NCBI GenBank assembly: GCA_015075365.1
Contig: JABTUN010000003.1
Coordinates: 1,285,060 to 1,349,059 of the forward strand
DNA length: 64,000 nt
Reading direction: 5' to 3'
Origin: Verrucomicrobiaceae bacterium
Lineage (GTDB): Bacteria > Verrucomicrobiota > Verrucomicrobiia > Verrucomicrobiales > Verrucomicrobiaceae
Within the stretch, counting starts at the first letter, position 1. Each line of letters begins with the position of its first letter. Position numbers and translations under genes: made by a program. The notes below the pieces were generated by a model. It was not told where the DNA came from and ran no database searches. It was given only the letters and a program-made list of their open reading frames with translations. Shown one piece after another: positions 43,508 to 51,701 of this stretch.

Positions 43508-44242
43508 TCAGGCAGCCAGTGCCGCGATGAGCGACCGCATCTCCTCCTGAGCATGGGCGGGGTCATCGAGGGTGCCGGAAATCTCCTCCAGCAGATGCTC
43601 ACGAAACCGCTGCCGCAACCGCTGGATCGTCATCTTCAAAGCCGAAACGCCCATGCCACAGGCCGCCGCCAGCGCGGCCTGATCTCCATGCCCGGCATCG
43701 CCCGTGAGCCAGGGCTTGATCTGGTCAAACAGCTCCGTTTTCCGCTGAGCCGCACATTCATCGCGCAGGCGGTCCATAGCATGGGCCAGCACCGTGAGCG
43801 CCCACTGGCGATCGTAGGCGGCATCGGCCGAAAGCTGCGTCGCATCGGGAATGGCATGAGCGGCGGCGACTGCCGCATCCATAGAGAAAACCTCCGCGCC
43901 GCCGCCACGCTTCAAGCTGCGATTCTTCTCCCGCTCATGCGCGAGGAAGTGCTTCACCGCTCCCAGCAAGTAGGAGCGAAAACGTCCACGCTCCTGCTGG
44001 GCTGCTCCGATGGTGCCACCTTGGAGCATTTGCGCGAAGAACGCATGTGCCACGTCCATCGCCCGGTCTGCATCGCGCAGTTCGAACCGCAGAAACGCCA
44101 CCACCGGCTCATAGTAGGCATCACAAAGATCTGCCAAAGCCCTGCGCCCATCCTCCGAGTCCGCCTTTGCTAAACACACGCGCGTCCACCGCGTGGTGTG
44201 AAACGGAGCTGCGTGGAGGTTGGGTTGCGGAGTTGAGGTCAT
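43508..44242 (-). CDS. ECF-type RNA polymerase sigma factor
   Basis: A 244-residue sigma factor of the PVC-enriched type often found beside Ser/Thr kinases. Region 2 is 'ALADLCDAYYEPVVAFLRFELRDADRAMDVAHAFFAQML', followed by 'GRFRSYLLGAVKHFLAHEREKN'. Region 4 is less conserved: 'ALAAACGMGVSALKMTIQRLRQRFREHLLEEI'. It has no anti-sigma gene beside it; control by the adjacent kinase is the obvious hypothesis. It heads the run sigma-kinase-SHD1-SHD1 (spacings 46, 43 and 51 bp). Confidence 0.88.
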   Translation of the reverse strand: MTSTPQPNLHAAPFHTTRWTRVCLAKADSEDGRRALADLCDAYYEPVVAFLRFELRDADRAMDVAHAFFAQMLQGGTIGAAQQERGRFRSYLLGAVKHFLAHEREKNRSLKRGGGAEVFSMDAAVAAAHAIPDATQLSADAAYDRQWALTVLAHAMDRLRDECAAQRKTELFDQIKPWLTGDAGHGDQAALAAACGMGVSALKMTIQRLRQRFREHLLEEISGTLDDPAHAQEEMRSLIAALAA

Positions 44243-44364
44243 CGTCGCGAGCTATGTTGTCACAGTTTCATCACGTTTTGGAAGGGAAAGATGACTGACG
44301 GCATCACGCCATGCCCCCAGGTCTTTCCCTGCGACAGGCGATTTTTCTGCATCACTATCCGGCC

Positions 44365-45105
44365 ATGCCGCTGCCACGCCTCCAAGCTGACTTTTTCGCC
44401 CGGATCGCCGATCCGCAGGGCGTGCGGGCGATTTTCGAGCACATGCCCGGCGTGTTCTTTTTCATGAAGGACGACCAGGGGCGGCACATCGCGGCGAACA
44501 GCGCCACCTTTGAGCGATTCGGCATCAAGAGCGAGCGCGAGCTCGTCGGTGCGATGGATGAGAAATTCTTCCCGCCCGATGTGGCGAAGGCCTATCGCGA
44601 CGACGACCAGAAAGTCATCCGCAGCGGCAAGCCGCTCATCAACCGCCTCGAAGTCTGGTATGACGAGCAGCGGAACCTGAGCTGGTTCCTCTGCACGAAG
44701 CTGCCCGTGCGCGACAAACGCGGCAAGGTCATCGGCGTCATGGGCATCACCCGCCGCGATGAGGACCGCATGCGCCAGCACGACGTGCGCGAGGTCACCG
44801 TCGCCGTGCAATACGCCCGCGAGCACTGCCACGAAGTCGTCACCACCGCCGAACTCGCCCGCGCCGCCGGCGTCTCCGAGCGCCATCTGCATCGCAAGCT
44901 CCGCATCGCCCTCGACATCAGCCCCTACGAGCTCCTGCTCCGCTCCCGCATCCAATCCGCCGCCGAAGCTTTGGCCAAAACCACGCTCCCCATCATCCAG
45001 ATCGCCCTCGATCACGCCTTCTGCGATCAAAGCGCCTTCACCCAGCAATTCCGCAAACGCACCGGCATGACCCCGAAGGAATTCAGGCGGCGGCATCAGG
45101 GGTGA
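44365..45105 (+). CDS. PAS-AraC family transcriptional regulator
   Basis: A 246-residue protein with a PAS domain (residues about 15-130; 'GVRAIFEHMPGVFFFMKDDQGRHIAANSATFERFG', 'GKVIGVMGITRRDED') followed by an AraC/XylS HTH pair (about 145-245; 'VVTTAELARAAGVSERHLHRKLRIALDISPYELLLRSRI', 'LPIIQIALDHAFCDQSAFTQQFRKRTGMTPKEFRR'). PAS-AraC proteins are common in Verrucomicrobia and sense a small ligand or redox state. The ATG at 44365 is chosen; 44311 adds residues that look non-native. It converges with the aldo/keto reductase with a 23-bp overlap. Confidence 0.88.
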   Translation: MPLPRLQADFFARIADPQGVRAIFEHMPGVFFFMKDDQGRHIAANSATFERFGIKSERELVGAMDEKFFPPDVAKAYRDDDQKVIRSGKPLINRLEVWYDEQRNLSWFLCTKLPVRDKRGKVIGVMGITRRDEDRMRQHDVREVTVAVQYAREHCHEVVTTAELARAAGVSERHLHRKLRIALDISPYELLLRSRIQSAAEALAKTTLPIIQIALDHAFCDQSAFTQQFRKRTGMTPKEFRRRHQG

Positions 45106-45925
45106 GTTCGGCCAGCAACGCGGGATCATCGAACTCAAGTGCCGCGAAGGCCTGATCGAGATGCGCCGGCGTGCGACCGCCAACGAGCACGGTGTCGATG
45201 CCCGACTGATGCAAGGCCCACGCCAGCGCGAGATGCGCCTGTGAGTGCCCGCTGCGCTTCGCGATGGTTTCGAGCCTTGCGAGGCGCTGATACGCCGCCT
45301 CATGAAAATAGACGTTCTGATGCCCCGGAACGATCTCGAAGCGTGAACCGGCCTGAACGCCGTTTTGATGCTTCCCGGTCAAAAAACCGGCTCCGAGCGG
45401 GCTGTAGGTCACGATGGCGATGTCGTTTGCGACGCAGTAATCGCGCAAAGCCTCGCTGACATCGCGGACGGCGAGGTTGTGGTTGTTTTGGATGACGCGG
45501 AAGCGCGGGCCAAGGGCGCGGAGTTGATCGAGCGTGACGTTGCTGACTCCGAGTCGTTTCACGGGCAGTTTTTCCAGAGCGGCACCGGCTTGCAGCGCCG
45601 TCTCATGCCATTGATGCAGGTAAAGAAGGTCAAGTTGCTCGACACCGAGGCGTCGCAAACTGCCCGTGATGTCAATCCGGTCATACGGCGGCAAGATCTT
45701 CGTCGCGATGGTGATGCCTTCCGGCTTTCGCGAGTCCAGCCACTTCCCGAGGATCGTTTCCGAAGCGCCGCCGCCATAAGCGGCTGCGGTGTCGAAGTGC
45801 GTGACACCGCGTGAGAAGGCGTGATCGAGCAGCGCAAAGGAAGCCGCCTCGTCGATCTCACGACCGAAGGTGACGCAGCCGAGGCCGATGCGGGGAAGAG
45901 TTGAAGGTTGGCCTACGGAAGACAC
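45083..45925 (-). CDS. Aldo/keto reductase
   Basis: About 280 residues of a TIM-barrel NADPH reductase: 'GVTHFDTAAAYGGGASE' (catalytic Asp and Tyr), 'GITIATKILP' (Lys), 'LDLLYLHQWHET' (His), and 'NNHNLAVRDVSEALRDYC'. A C-terminal cofactor region 'IDTVLVGGRTPAHLDQAF' follows. The start is uncertain. The frame stays open to 46063, but residues there are translated from tandem 'ggaatggac' repeats, so the GTG at 45925 is preferred. Substrate unknown. Confidence 0.85.
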   Translation of the reverse strand: MSSVGQPSTLPRIGLGCVTFGREIDEAASFALLDHAFSRGVTHFDTAAAYGGGASETILGKWLDSRKPEGITIATKILPPYDRIDITGSLRRLGVEQLDLLYLHQWHETALQAGAALEKLPVKRLGVSNVTLDQLRALGPRFRVIQNNHNLAVRDVSEALRDYCVANDIAIVTYSPLGAGFLTGKHQNGVQAGSRFEIVPGHQNVYFHEAAYQRLARLETIAKRSGHSQAHLALAWALHQSGIDTVLVGGRTPAHLDQAFAALEFDDPALLAELTPDAAA

Positions 45926-45952
45926 GGAATGGACGGAATGGACGGAAGGATA
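45925..45952. repeat. Short tandem repeat upstream of the aldo/keto reductase
   Basis: About two and a half copies of 'ggaatggac' (cggaatggacggaatggacgg), giving 'VHSVHSV' when translated. This is low-complexity intergenic sequence rather than gene. Confidence 0.5.
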
Positions 45953-46120
45953 GGTTTGGTCGGGAGTTTTGGCGTGAAATGACAGAGTCTGAGACGGTGC
46001 GAAAAGCCTCTTTTTCCTCAGACACCTGAATTTGCGGGACGATTGCCAAGACGCGGCTTCCAAATGAGAGCAACGGCGAGCCGCTTGCAGGAGGCGGGCT
46101 TACCCTCTATTTTCGACGCT

Positions 46121-46459
46121 GTGACCTCGCTGAACCCAATCTTGATCCAGGAACTGCAAACGGCCCCTGAGCCGATGCAGCGGGAGGTGTTGGATTTTCT
46201 GCTCTTCATCAAAGCCCGCCGACCTCAGACGCGTGGAATCGCTCATACGCCGCAGATTTGTGGCGGAGATGCGTGTGTGGCGGGCACACGCATCCCGGTG
46301 TGGTCGCTGGAACAAACGCGGCGGCTGGGTTTTTCAGAAGAACGCATCCTCTCGAACTACCCCACGCTCCAACGCGAGGATCTGGCGGCGGCGTGGGAGT
46401 ATGTGCGTGCCAATCCAGAGGAGATCGAAAAGGCCATCGCCTTGAACGAGGAGGATTGA
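46121..46459 (+). CDS. DUF2281/DUF433-type antitoxin
   Basis: About 112 residues from GTG 46121; ATG 46064 is an in-frame alternative. The N-terminal 'LIQELQTAPEPMQREVLDFLLFIKARR' resembles DUF2281/VapB-like antitoxins. The C-terminal half 'PQICGGDACVAGTRIPVWSLEQTRRLGFSEERILSNYPTLQREDLAAAWEYV' is the DUF433 HTH-like fold. The gene ends 7 bp before a PIN-like gene. That is the known DUF433/DUF5615 toxin-antitoxin pair order. Role: DNA binding, neutralisation of the partner and autorepression (inferred). Confidence 0.82.
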   Translation: MTSLNPILIQELQTAPEPMQREVLDFLLFIKARRPQTRGIAHTPQICGGDACVAGTRIPVWSLEQTRRLGFSEERILSNYPTLQREDLAAAWEYVRANPEEIEKAIALNEED

Positions 46460-46466
46460 GCGCGAG

Positions 46467-46811
46467 ATGGCGAGGATCTACTCCAACGAAAACTTTCACC
46501 GCGAGGTCGTGATCAAGCTGCGCGAACTGGGGCATGATGTGCTCACCTCGCTGGAAGCTGGCAAGGCTAACCAAGGCATTCCCGACGAAGAAGTGCTGGC
46601 TTTTGCCATTCAGGAGGCGCGCGTGCTGCTCACCTTCAACCGGCTGCATTTCCAGCGCCTGCACCGGCAAAGCGCAGGCAAGCACGCCGGAATCATCGTG
46701 TGTCGCATGAACAATGACACCAGTGGATTGGCGCTTCGTATCCATGAAGCGGTGTTGCATGAGAAATCGCTCGAAGGCCAGCTTTTGCGGGTGAACCGGC
46801 CGCAGGCGTGA
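46467..46811 (+). CDS. PIN-like (DUF5615) toxin
   Basis: A 114-residue protein of the DUF5615 PIN-like family. It starts 'ARIYSNENFHREVVIKLRELGHDVLTSLEAG'. 'IPDEEVLAFAIQEARVLLTFNRLHFQRLHR' has the acidic residues and Asn of the fold, followed by 'HAGIIVCRM'. Members are predicted ribonucleases paired with DUF433 antitoxins. The first catalytic Asp common in 'LLDEN' reads 'YSNEN' here, so activity may be reduced. Confidence 0.82.
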   Translation: MARIYSNENFHREVVIKLRELGHDVLTSLEAGKANQGIPDEEVLAFAIQEARVLLTFNRLHFQRLHRQSAGKHAGIIVCRMNNDTSGLALRIHEAVLHEKSLEGQLLRVNRPQA

Positions 46812-46883
46812 TTCTGCTGTCAGAGAGTTCCTCCATCAGGCCAGTTGTTCCAATGGGTGTTTGGAAGCTCTGAGGCTGGGAGT

Positions 46884-47261
46884 TCATGGCGTGTCCTGCT
46901 TTGGCAGATCGTCGCGAGGCTCGGTGCCGAGCCAGAGCACGTTGCCATCGGGATCTTCGAATTTCATTTCGTAGGCCCAGGACCAGTTCATCGGCTCCTG
47001 GAGGACTTTCACGCCTTGCTCACGATAGAGATGGAAGAGCGAATCGCTTTCGAGGCCGATCCACACCCATGCGGACGTGGTTGCTGTGAGTGACTCTTTC
47101 AACATGATCGGGCGGGCATCGCGGGAGACGGAGCAGACGGGACCGCCACGCCAGTCGAGATGGAAGCCGAGCGTTTGGGTGTAAAACTGGACGCTGCGTT
47201 CCAAATTCCGCACCGGAAGGATGGGAATCGTACATTCGACTTCGCGATCAGGTGGGTTCAT
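46884..47261 (-). CDS. VOC/glyoxalase-type protein
   Basis: A 125-residue protein of the vicinal-oxygen-chelate/bleomycin-resistance-like fold: 'CTIPILPVRNLERSVQFYTQTLGFHLDWRG' at the start and 'YEMKFEDPDGNVLWLGTEP' at the end, the latter bearing the usual metal-binding Glu region. Specific function cannot be predicted; this type often binds bleomycin-like compounds or acts as a lyase or dioxygenase. Its ATG overlaps the enolase stop (ATGA), so the two are translationally coupled. Confidence 0.82.
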   Translation of the reverse strand: MNPPDREVECTIPILPVRNLERSVQFYTQTLGFHLDWRGGPVCSVSRDARPIMLKESLTATTSAWVWIGLESDSLFHLYREQGVKVLQEPMNWSWAYEMKFEDPDGNVLWLGTEPRDDLPKQDTP

Positions 47262-48544
47262 GGCAGAAGGATTCCAGCTTGTGAAAAGATGCCAGCGCCG
47301 ATGAAACGGGCACGGTCGCCGAGGTGGCGCTGGATGCGGAGGACTTCGTTCCATTTGGCCATGCGCTCGCTGCGGCTGAAGGAGCCGACTTTGAGCTGGC
47401 CGGCATTCGTGGCGACGGCGAGGTGGGCGATGAATGCATCTTCTGTCTCGCCGGAGCGGGCGGAGACGACGGGCAGCCAGCCCGCTGCCTGAGTGCGGCG
47501 GATGGCGGCGAGGGTTTCGGTGACGGTGCCAATCTGGTTGAGCTTGATGAGCACAGCGTTGGCGGTGTTTGCGGCGATGCCGCGCTCGATGCGGGTGAGG
47601 TTCGTGGTGAAATGATCGTCGCCGATGAGCTGGCAGCGATGGCCGATGGCCTGGCGCACGAGTTTCCAGCCCTCCCAATCGTCCTCCGCCATCGGGTCCT
47701 CAATGGAGACGATGGGATAGCGCTCGATCCAGTCGATCATGAGCTGCGCAAACTCCTCCGTGGAGAAGCGGCGCTGCTCCAGTCCGAGTGTGTAGAAGCC
47801 ATCGCGATACAAATCGGTGGCCGCGATGTCGAGCGAGATGCCGACCTCGCGCCCTGGCGTGTAGCCCGCGAGCTCGATGGCGGCGATCAAAGCGTCAAAG
47901 ACGTCCTCGTTGCGATCAAACACCGGCCAGTAACCGCCTTCATCGGCGACTCCGGCGAGCGTGCCGCGTCGCTTCATGATGTCGGCGGCGGCGTGGAAGA
48001 CGTTTGCGGTGACTTCGAGGGTTTCGTCATAGGTTTGGGCCGTGAGGGCCATGATCATGAAGTCCTGGATGTCGATGCGGCCCTGCGCGTGCTTGCCTCC
48101 GCCAAAGATCTGGATCTCCGGCAACGGTAGCAGCGTGCCATCGCCGAGCGAGGCAAAGAGCGGCACGCGTTTAGCATTCGCCGCGGCCTGCGCGACGGCG
48201 ATCGAGGTGCCGAGAATGGCATTCGCGCCGAGTCGTGATTTGCCGGGTGTGCCATCCAGAGCGATCAAAGCCTCATCGAGGCCGCTTTGATCCAAAACAT
48301 CTCGACCGATGACCTCGCGGGCGATTTCGCCTTTCACATGCGAGAGGGCTTTGAAGACCGATTTGCCACGAAAGCGGCTTTGATCGCCATCGCGAAGCTC
48401 CAGGGCCTCATGATGACCGGTGGAGGCTCCGGAAGGCACGAGACCGTGGCCCGTGGTGCCATCCTCCAGCGTCGCGATGACTTCGACGGTGGGATTGCCG
48501 CGACTGTCGAAGATTTGAAGGGCGTCGAGCGAGGTGATTTTCAT
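47258..48544 (-). CDS. eno: Enolase
   Basis: A 428-residue glycolytic enzyme converting 2-phosphoglycerate to phosphoenolpyruvate. It has 'ALEIFDSRGNP'-type opening ('ALQIFDSRGNPTVEV'), 'GAVPSGASTG'-type loop ('LVPSGASTGHHEALELRDGD'), 'YPIVSIEDPMAEDDW', 'LIGDDHFTTN', 'AVLIKLNQIGTVTETL' (catalytic Lys) and 'SARSGETEDAFIAHLAVATNAGQLKVGS'. The length is normal. It is overlapped by the downstream VOC gene. Confidence 0.97.
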   Translation of the reverse strand: MKITSLDALQIFDSRGNPTVEVIATLEDGTTGHGLVPSGASTGHHEALELRDGDQSRFRGKSVFKALSHVKGEIAREVIGRDVLDQSGLDEALIALDGTPGKSRLGANAILGTSIAVAQAAANAKRVPLFASLGDGTLLPLPEIQIFGGGKHAQGRIDIQDFMIMALTAQTYDETLEVTANVFHAAADIMKRRGTLAGVADEGGYWPVFDRNEDVFDALIAAIELAGYTPGREVGISLDIAATDLYRDGFYTLGLEQRRFSTEEFAQLMIDWIERYPIVSIEDPMAEDDWEGWKLVRQAIGHRCQLIGDDHFTTNLTRIERGIAANTANAVLIKLNQIGTVTETLAAIRRTQAAGWLPVVSARSGETEDAFIAHLAVATNAGQLKVGSFSRSERMAKWNEVLRIQRHLGDRARFIGAGIFSQAGILLP

Positions 48545-48553
48545 GGGAGAAGC

Positions 48554-49000
48554 CTAGCACGATTGCGTCGGATCCATGCGCTGCTGAATCTCCGCCGGGC
48601 TGAGTCTTTCGAGGATGTGCTGGAGCATCCACTCATGGCCGAATGGATCACGCACGCTGCCGCTGCGAAAGCCGTAGAACTGATCCGCCGCCGGGCGCAG
48701 CAGCTTGGCGCCCGCCGCCACCGCTTTCTCAATGGCAGCGTCCGCATCCGCGACGATCAGGCAAAAGGTGACGGCCGTGCCGCCGAGAGTGGCGGGTGAT
48801 TTGTTCATGCCAGGAAATTCGTCCGCGAGCATGAAGTGCGTGCCGTTGATCATGAGTTCGCAGTGGCCGATTTTGTCACCCATCTTCATGTGGAAGAGTT
48901 CGGTGGCACCAAAGGCGGCCTGGTAGAAGACGATGGCTTTTGCGGCATCGCCGACGGCGAGATACGGACTGACGGGCGGGTAGTCGATGGGTGTGTTCAT
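48554..49000 (-). CDS. VOC-family (PhnB-like) protein
   Basis: A 148-residue protein with 'VSPYLAVGDAAKAIVFYQAAFGATELFHMKMGDKIGHCELMINGTHFMLADEFPG' and 'VRDPFGHEWMLQHILERLSPAEIQQRM', the signature of PhnB/YdcJ-like VOC proteins in the glyoxalase superfamily. Substrate unknown. The ATG overlaps the stop of the upstream APH-like gene (ATGA) and it lies 9 bp before enolase, so it is part of the same minus-strand run. Confidence 0.88.
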   Translation of the reverse strand: MNTPIDYPPVSPYLAVGDAAKAIVFYQAAFGATELFHMKMGDKIGHCELMINGTHFMLADEFPGMNKSPATLGGTAVTFCLIVADADAAIEKAVAAGAKLLRPAADQFYGFRSGSVRDPFGHEWMLQHILERLSPAEIQQRMDPTQSC

Positions 49001-49950
49001 GGCGAGATCAGATTCTGGTCGAATGCGGCAGTGAGCGTCTCGAGCGAAGGCGGCTGCGACAAATGTGCGAGCACAAAACGTGTGATGCCGCCGCGTTGTG
49101 CATCACTGAGGTATTCGACGGGGGATTTGCCATGCACACGGGCGAGGACGAGGCAGAGGAGGAGTTGTACGGTGCGTTCTTCCAAATCGTGACCGCATGC
49201 AGTACTGTACGCAGACCAAAAACCGGACACGAGGTGAATGGCATCGCGGTGGAGCAGGGCCTTCAGGTGCAGGTGTGTGAGCATGAAGGCCGTGTCGAAG
49301 GCGGGATCGCCGAACCATGCGCACTCGGCATCGAGCACGATGAGGCGCTGTGGGCCGACGAGGAGGTTTTTTGGGCTGTAGTCGCCATGAACGAGGGCGA
49401 GCTGCGTCCCGGCGAGTCGTGCGGCTTCCGCAAGAAGGATGGGCGCGGCTTCGGGGACACGCTCCGCTGTCTTGAGGAGGTAAGGCTCGATGCGCAACGC
49501 GTGGAAGTTCGGAAGAGTGTTGAATCGTGTGCGTGCGGTGTCATCGAGCCACGAAGCGGCATGCAGGCGGCCCAAAACGTCACCAGCGAGCTTCGCGGTG
49601 CTTTCATCGGCATCGCCGGAGAGGAGCTTGGTTTTCCAGTTTGGCATTTCGCCGAGGTATTCCATGGCGAACCAGCCCTCGCCACGGCCGAGGATGCGCG
49701 GCACATGTGCTGGGATGATGGGCGCGGCGAAGTCGAAGAAGTCCTGCTCCACGCGGTTGCGTGAGACATCGGCGAACCAGTCGTCTTTGACGCGGAGTTT
49801 TTCGAGCGCGGCTTTGACGACGAGGGTGCCGGATGAGGACTCGACGAGGGAGATGTCGCTCGACACGCCGCCCGTGAGCGGCGTCATCCGCGCCGCGCCG
49901 ACGGTCAATCCGGCGGCCTCAAGGTGCGGGAGGAGATCAGCACTGGTCAT
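48997..49950 (-). CDS. Phosphotransferase, APH/choline-kinase-like family
   Basis: A 317-residue small-molecule kinase fold. The N-lobe has 'SGTLVVKAALEKL' (ATP Lys). The catalytic loop is 'LALVHGDYSPKNLLVG' and the metal-binding motif is 'LIVLDAECAWFGDPAFD', both typical of aminoglycoside or choline kinases. The actual substrate is unknown; resistance cannot be inferred from family membership. It shares ATGA overlaps with both neighbours (upstream beta-lactamase-like gene and downstream VOC gene). Confidence 0.85.
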   Translation of the reverse strand: MTSADLLPHLEAAGLTVGAARMTPLTGGVSSDISLVESSSGTLVVKAALEKLRVKDDWFADVSRNRVEQDFFDFAAPIIPAHVPRILGRGEGWFAMEYLGEMPNWKTKLLSGDADESTAKLAGDVLGRLHAASWLDDTARTRFNTLPNFHALRIEPYLLKTAERVPEAAPILLAEAARLAGTQLALVHGDYSPKNLLVGPQRLIVLDAECAWFGDPAFDTAFMLTHLHLKALLHRDAIHLVSGFWSAYSTACGHDLEERTVQLLLCLVLARVHGKSPVEYLSDAQRGGITRFVLAHLSQPPSLETLTAAFDQNLISP

Positions 49951-50786
49951 TTGGCCTGCTGCTTCGCCAGTTCGGCAAGGAAGGCTTTCTCGCGATCCTC
50001 AACATAGCGGTGGTAGCCTTCGGGGTCGATGAAGGGATTGCTGCTGCTGGTGCCGAGGCGGGCGTGTTTGGCATTCATGTCGTAGTAGCCGCCGTGGGCG
50101 CCGAGGAAGAGATCGACGGGCTGCGCTTTGAGAAAGCGGAAGCAGCGCTCGTAGTCGGTGGCGATGCCTGGGTAATCTGTGTTGCCGACAAGAATGTAGC
50201 CAGCGTTCACATTCGGGCTGCCGATGATGACGGCGTTGAGGCCATCGACCTTCATCGTCCACGTCGTGCAGCCGCGGGTGTGGCCGGGTGTGAGGTGGGC
50301 GACGATGGTGGAGCCACCTAGTTTGACCTCGTCACCGTCTTTGAGGCGGCGGTCCACTTTGGCAGGCGGGAACTGCAAATAGCTGGCCGACAGGCGTGAT
50401 TTACGCTGGCCGCCGTTCTCGATGGCTTCCGCATCCTCCACGCTGACGAAATATTTGGCTCCGGTTTGTTGGATGATCTCCGCGCTTCCTGCGCAGTGGT
50501 CGGAATGTGCGTGGCTGATGAGGAGGATCTTTACATCAGTAAATTTGAAGCCGAGTTTCTCGATGCTGGCACGAATGAGCGGCACGGACTCCTCCAGGCT
50601 GCTGTTGATGAGGATGTGGCCTTCCGGCGTCGCGATCAGGTAAGACGCGAGATCCTTCGAGCCGACGTAATACAGGTTTCCGGCGATCTTGTGCGGTGGA
50701 AACGGCTCGGTCCACGACTCAGGAAGCTGCGCATGGCCATGAACCCACGTGAAAAACAGGGTGGTGAGGCGGAGGAGGTGACGCAT
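49947..50786 (-). CDS. Subclass B3 metallo-beta-lactamase homologue
   Basis: A 279-residue exported MBL-fold protein with a short signal peptide ('MRHLLRLTTLFFTWVHGHA'). The metal site is H92-A-H94-S-D96-H97 ('ISHAHSDHCAG'), with His169 in 'TPGHTRGCTTWTM' and His231 in 'GAHGGYYDM'. 'EPFPPHKIAGNLYYVGSKDLASYLIATPEGHILINSSLEE' is the block characteristic of B3 enzymes such as L1/THIN-B. All ligands for two zinc ions are present. It is chromosomal and probably intrinsic rather than acquired. It overlaps the phosphotransferase gene by 4 bp. Confidence 0.9.
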   Translation of the reverse strand: MRHLLRLTTLFFTWVHGHAQLPESWTEPFPPHKIAGNLYYVGSKDLASYLIATPEGHILINSSLEESVPLIRASIEKLGFKFTDVKILLISHAHSDHCAGSAEIIQQTGAKYFVSVEDAEAIENGGQRKSRLSASYLQFPPAKVDRRLKDGDEVKLGGSTIVAHLTPGHTRGCTTWTMKVDGLNAVIIGSPNVNAGYILVGNTDYPGIATDYERCFRFLKAQPVDLFLGAHGGYYDMNAKHARLGTSSSNPFIDPEGYHRYVEDREKAFLAELAKQQAK

Positions 50787-50792
50787 GACGTC

Positions 50793-51608
50793 TCAGTAGG
50801 CTTTTCCATCGCGATCCGCAACGGTGCTCTGTCCTTCTCCAAGCAGTTGATCGAACTCCGCCGCGCAAGCGGCCAGGTGGTCGTGAATGCCGCCAAACTC
50901 GCTGCCGAGCACGACGAACTGCGCGCCGAGGTCGATGATGGTTTTCGCATCAGCAGCGCTGCCGACGGGGCGTCCCCAGGCCTTGCCGTGTTTCTTGGCG
51001 GCCGCGGCGACTTTCTTCTGCACATCGAGCATGACGGGATCATGGACCCCGGGTGTGCATCCGAGGCGCAGCGACATGTCACCGGGGCCGATGAAGAGAA
51101 TGTCCACGCCGGGCACGGCGGCGATGGCCTCGGCGTTTTCGAGAGCCTGCGGGGTTTCGATTTGGACGGTGAGGAAGGTCTCGTGGTTCGCTTGATCGGT
51201 GTAGTCGGCGGGCTTGCCGATCCAGTAATCGGCATCGCGTCCGCCTCCGCAGAAACCGCGGTCGCCGAGCGGAGGAAACTTGATGGCGCTGACGAGAGCG
51301 CGGGCTTCATCGGCAGTGGCAACGTGCGGGATCATCAAACCGGACGCGCCATCCTCCAGGAGGCGGTAGAGGCCGTTTTTCTCCTTGGTGACGGAGCGCC
51401 ACACGCAGTCGATGTCAGCGGCGTGGTGGCGGCCGATGGCGGTTTCGATGTCACGAGGGTTCCAGACGCGGTGCTCGCCATCGTTCCAGATGCCGTCGTA
51501 GCCGAAGCGGGCGGCCACGGCGGGAAAAAAGGCGATGGGCGAGCCGGTGGCGCAGATGCGGGCGACTTTGCCAGCGCGAAGCTTGGCGAGGACTTTGGAT
51601 TTACGCAT
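50793..51608 (-). CDS. HpcH/HpaI aldolase family protein
   Basis: A 271-residue TIM-barrel class II aldolase of the HpcH/HpaI type. It has 'GIWNDGEHRVWN' (metal region), 'IETPQALENAEAIAAVPGVDILFIGPGDMSLRLG' with the metal-binding Glu and Asp, and 'QFVVLGSEFGGIHDHL'. Such enzymes cleave 4-hydroxy-2-oxo acids, such as 2-keto-3-deoxy sugar acids. The start at 51608 ('MRKSKVLAKL') is preferred over 51674, where the preceding residues are translated hairpin sequence. It may work with the adjacent sialidase. Confidence 0.88.
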   Translation of the reverse strand: MRKSKVLAKLRAGKVARICATGSPIAFFPAVAARFGYDGIWNDGEHRVWNPRDIETAIGRHHAADIDCVWRSVTKEKNGLYRLLEDGASGLMIPHVATADEARALVSAIKFPPLGDRGFCGGGRDADYWIGKPADYTDQANHETFLTVQIETPQALENAEAIAAVPGVDILFIGPGDMSLRLGCTPGVHDPVMLDVQKKVAAAAKKHGKAWGRPVGSAADAKTIIDLGAQFVVLGSEFGGIHDHLAACAAEFDQLLGEGQSTVADRDGKAY

Positions 51609-51632
51609 GAGGGGAAAGTGGGGGATGAGGGA

Positions 51633-51692
51633 CGAGTGATGCGTGATGCGTGAACGGTGCCGAACGTGATTCACGCATCACGAATCACGCAG
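51633..51692. repeat. Imperfect hairpin of 'gtgatgcgtga' units
   Basis: 'gtgatgcgtgatgcgtga' on one side and 'tgattcacgcatcacgaatcacgc' on the other can pair. It lies in the 93-bp gap between two minus-strand genes and may act as an attenuator or terminator, although no T-run follows. Confidence 0.45.
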
Positions 51693-51701
51693 CAGGCTCC
51701 A

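Noticed and set aside
48997..49950. Aminoglycoside resistance kinase
   Set aside because: Only the general APH/choline-kinase fold is visible; specificity residues cannot be assigned, so resistance is not claimed.
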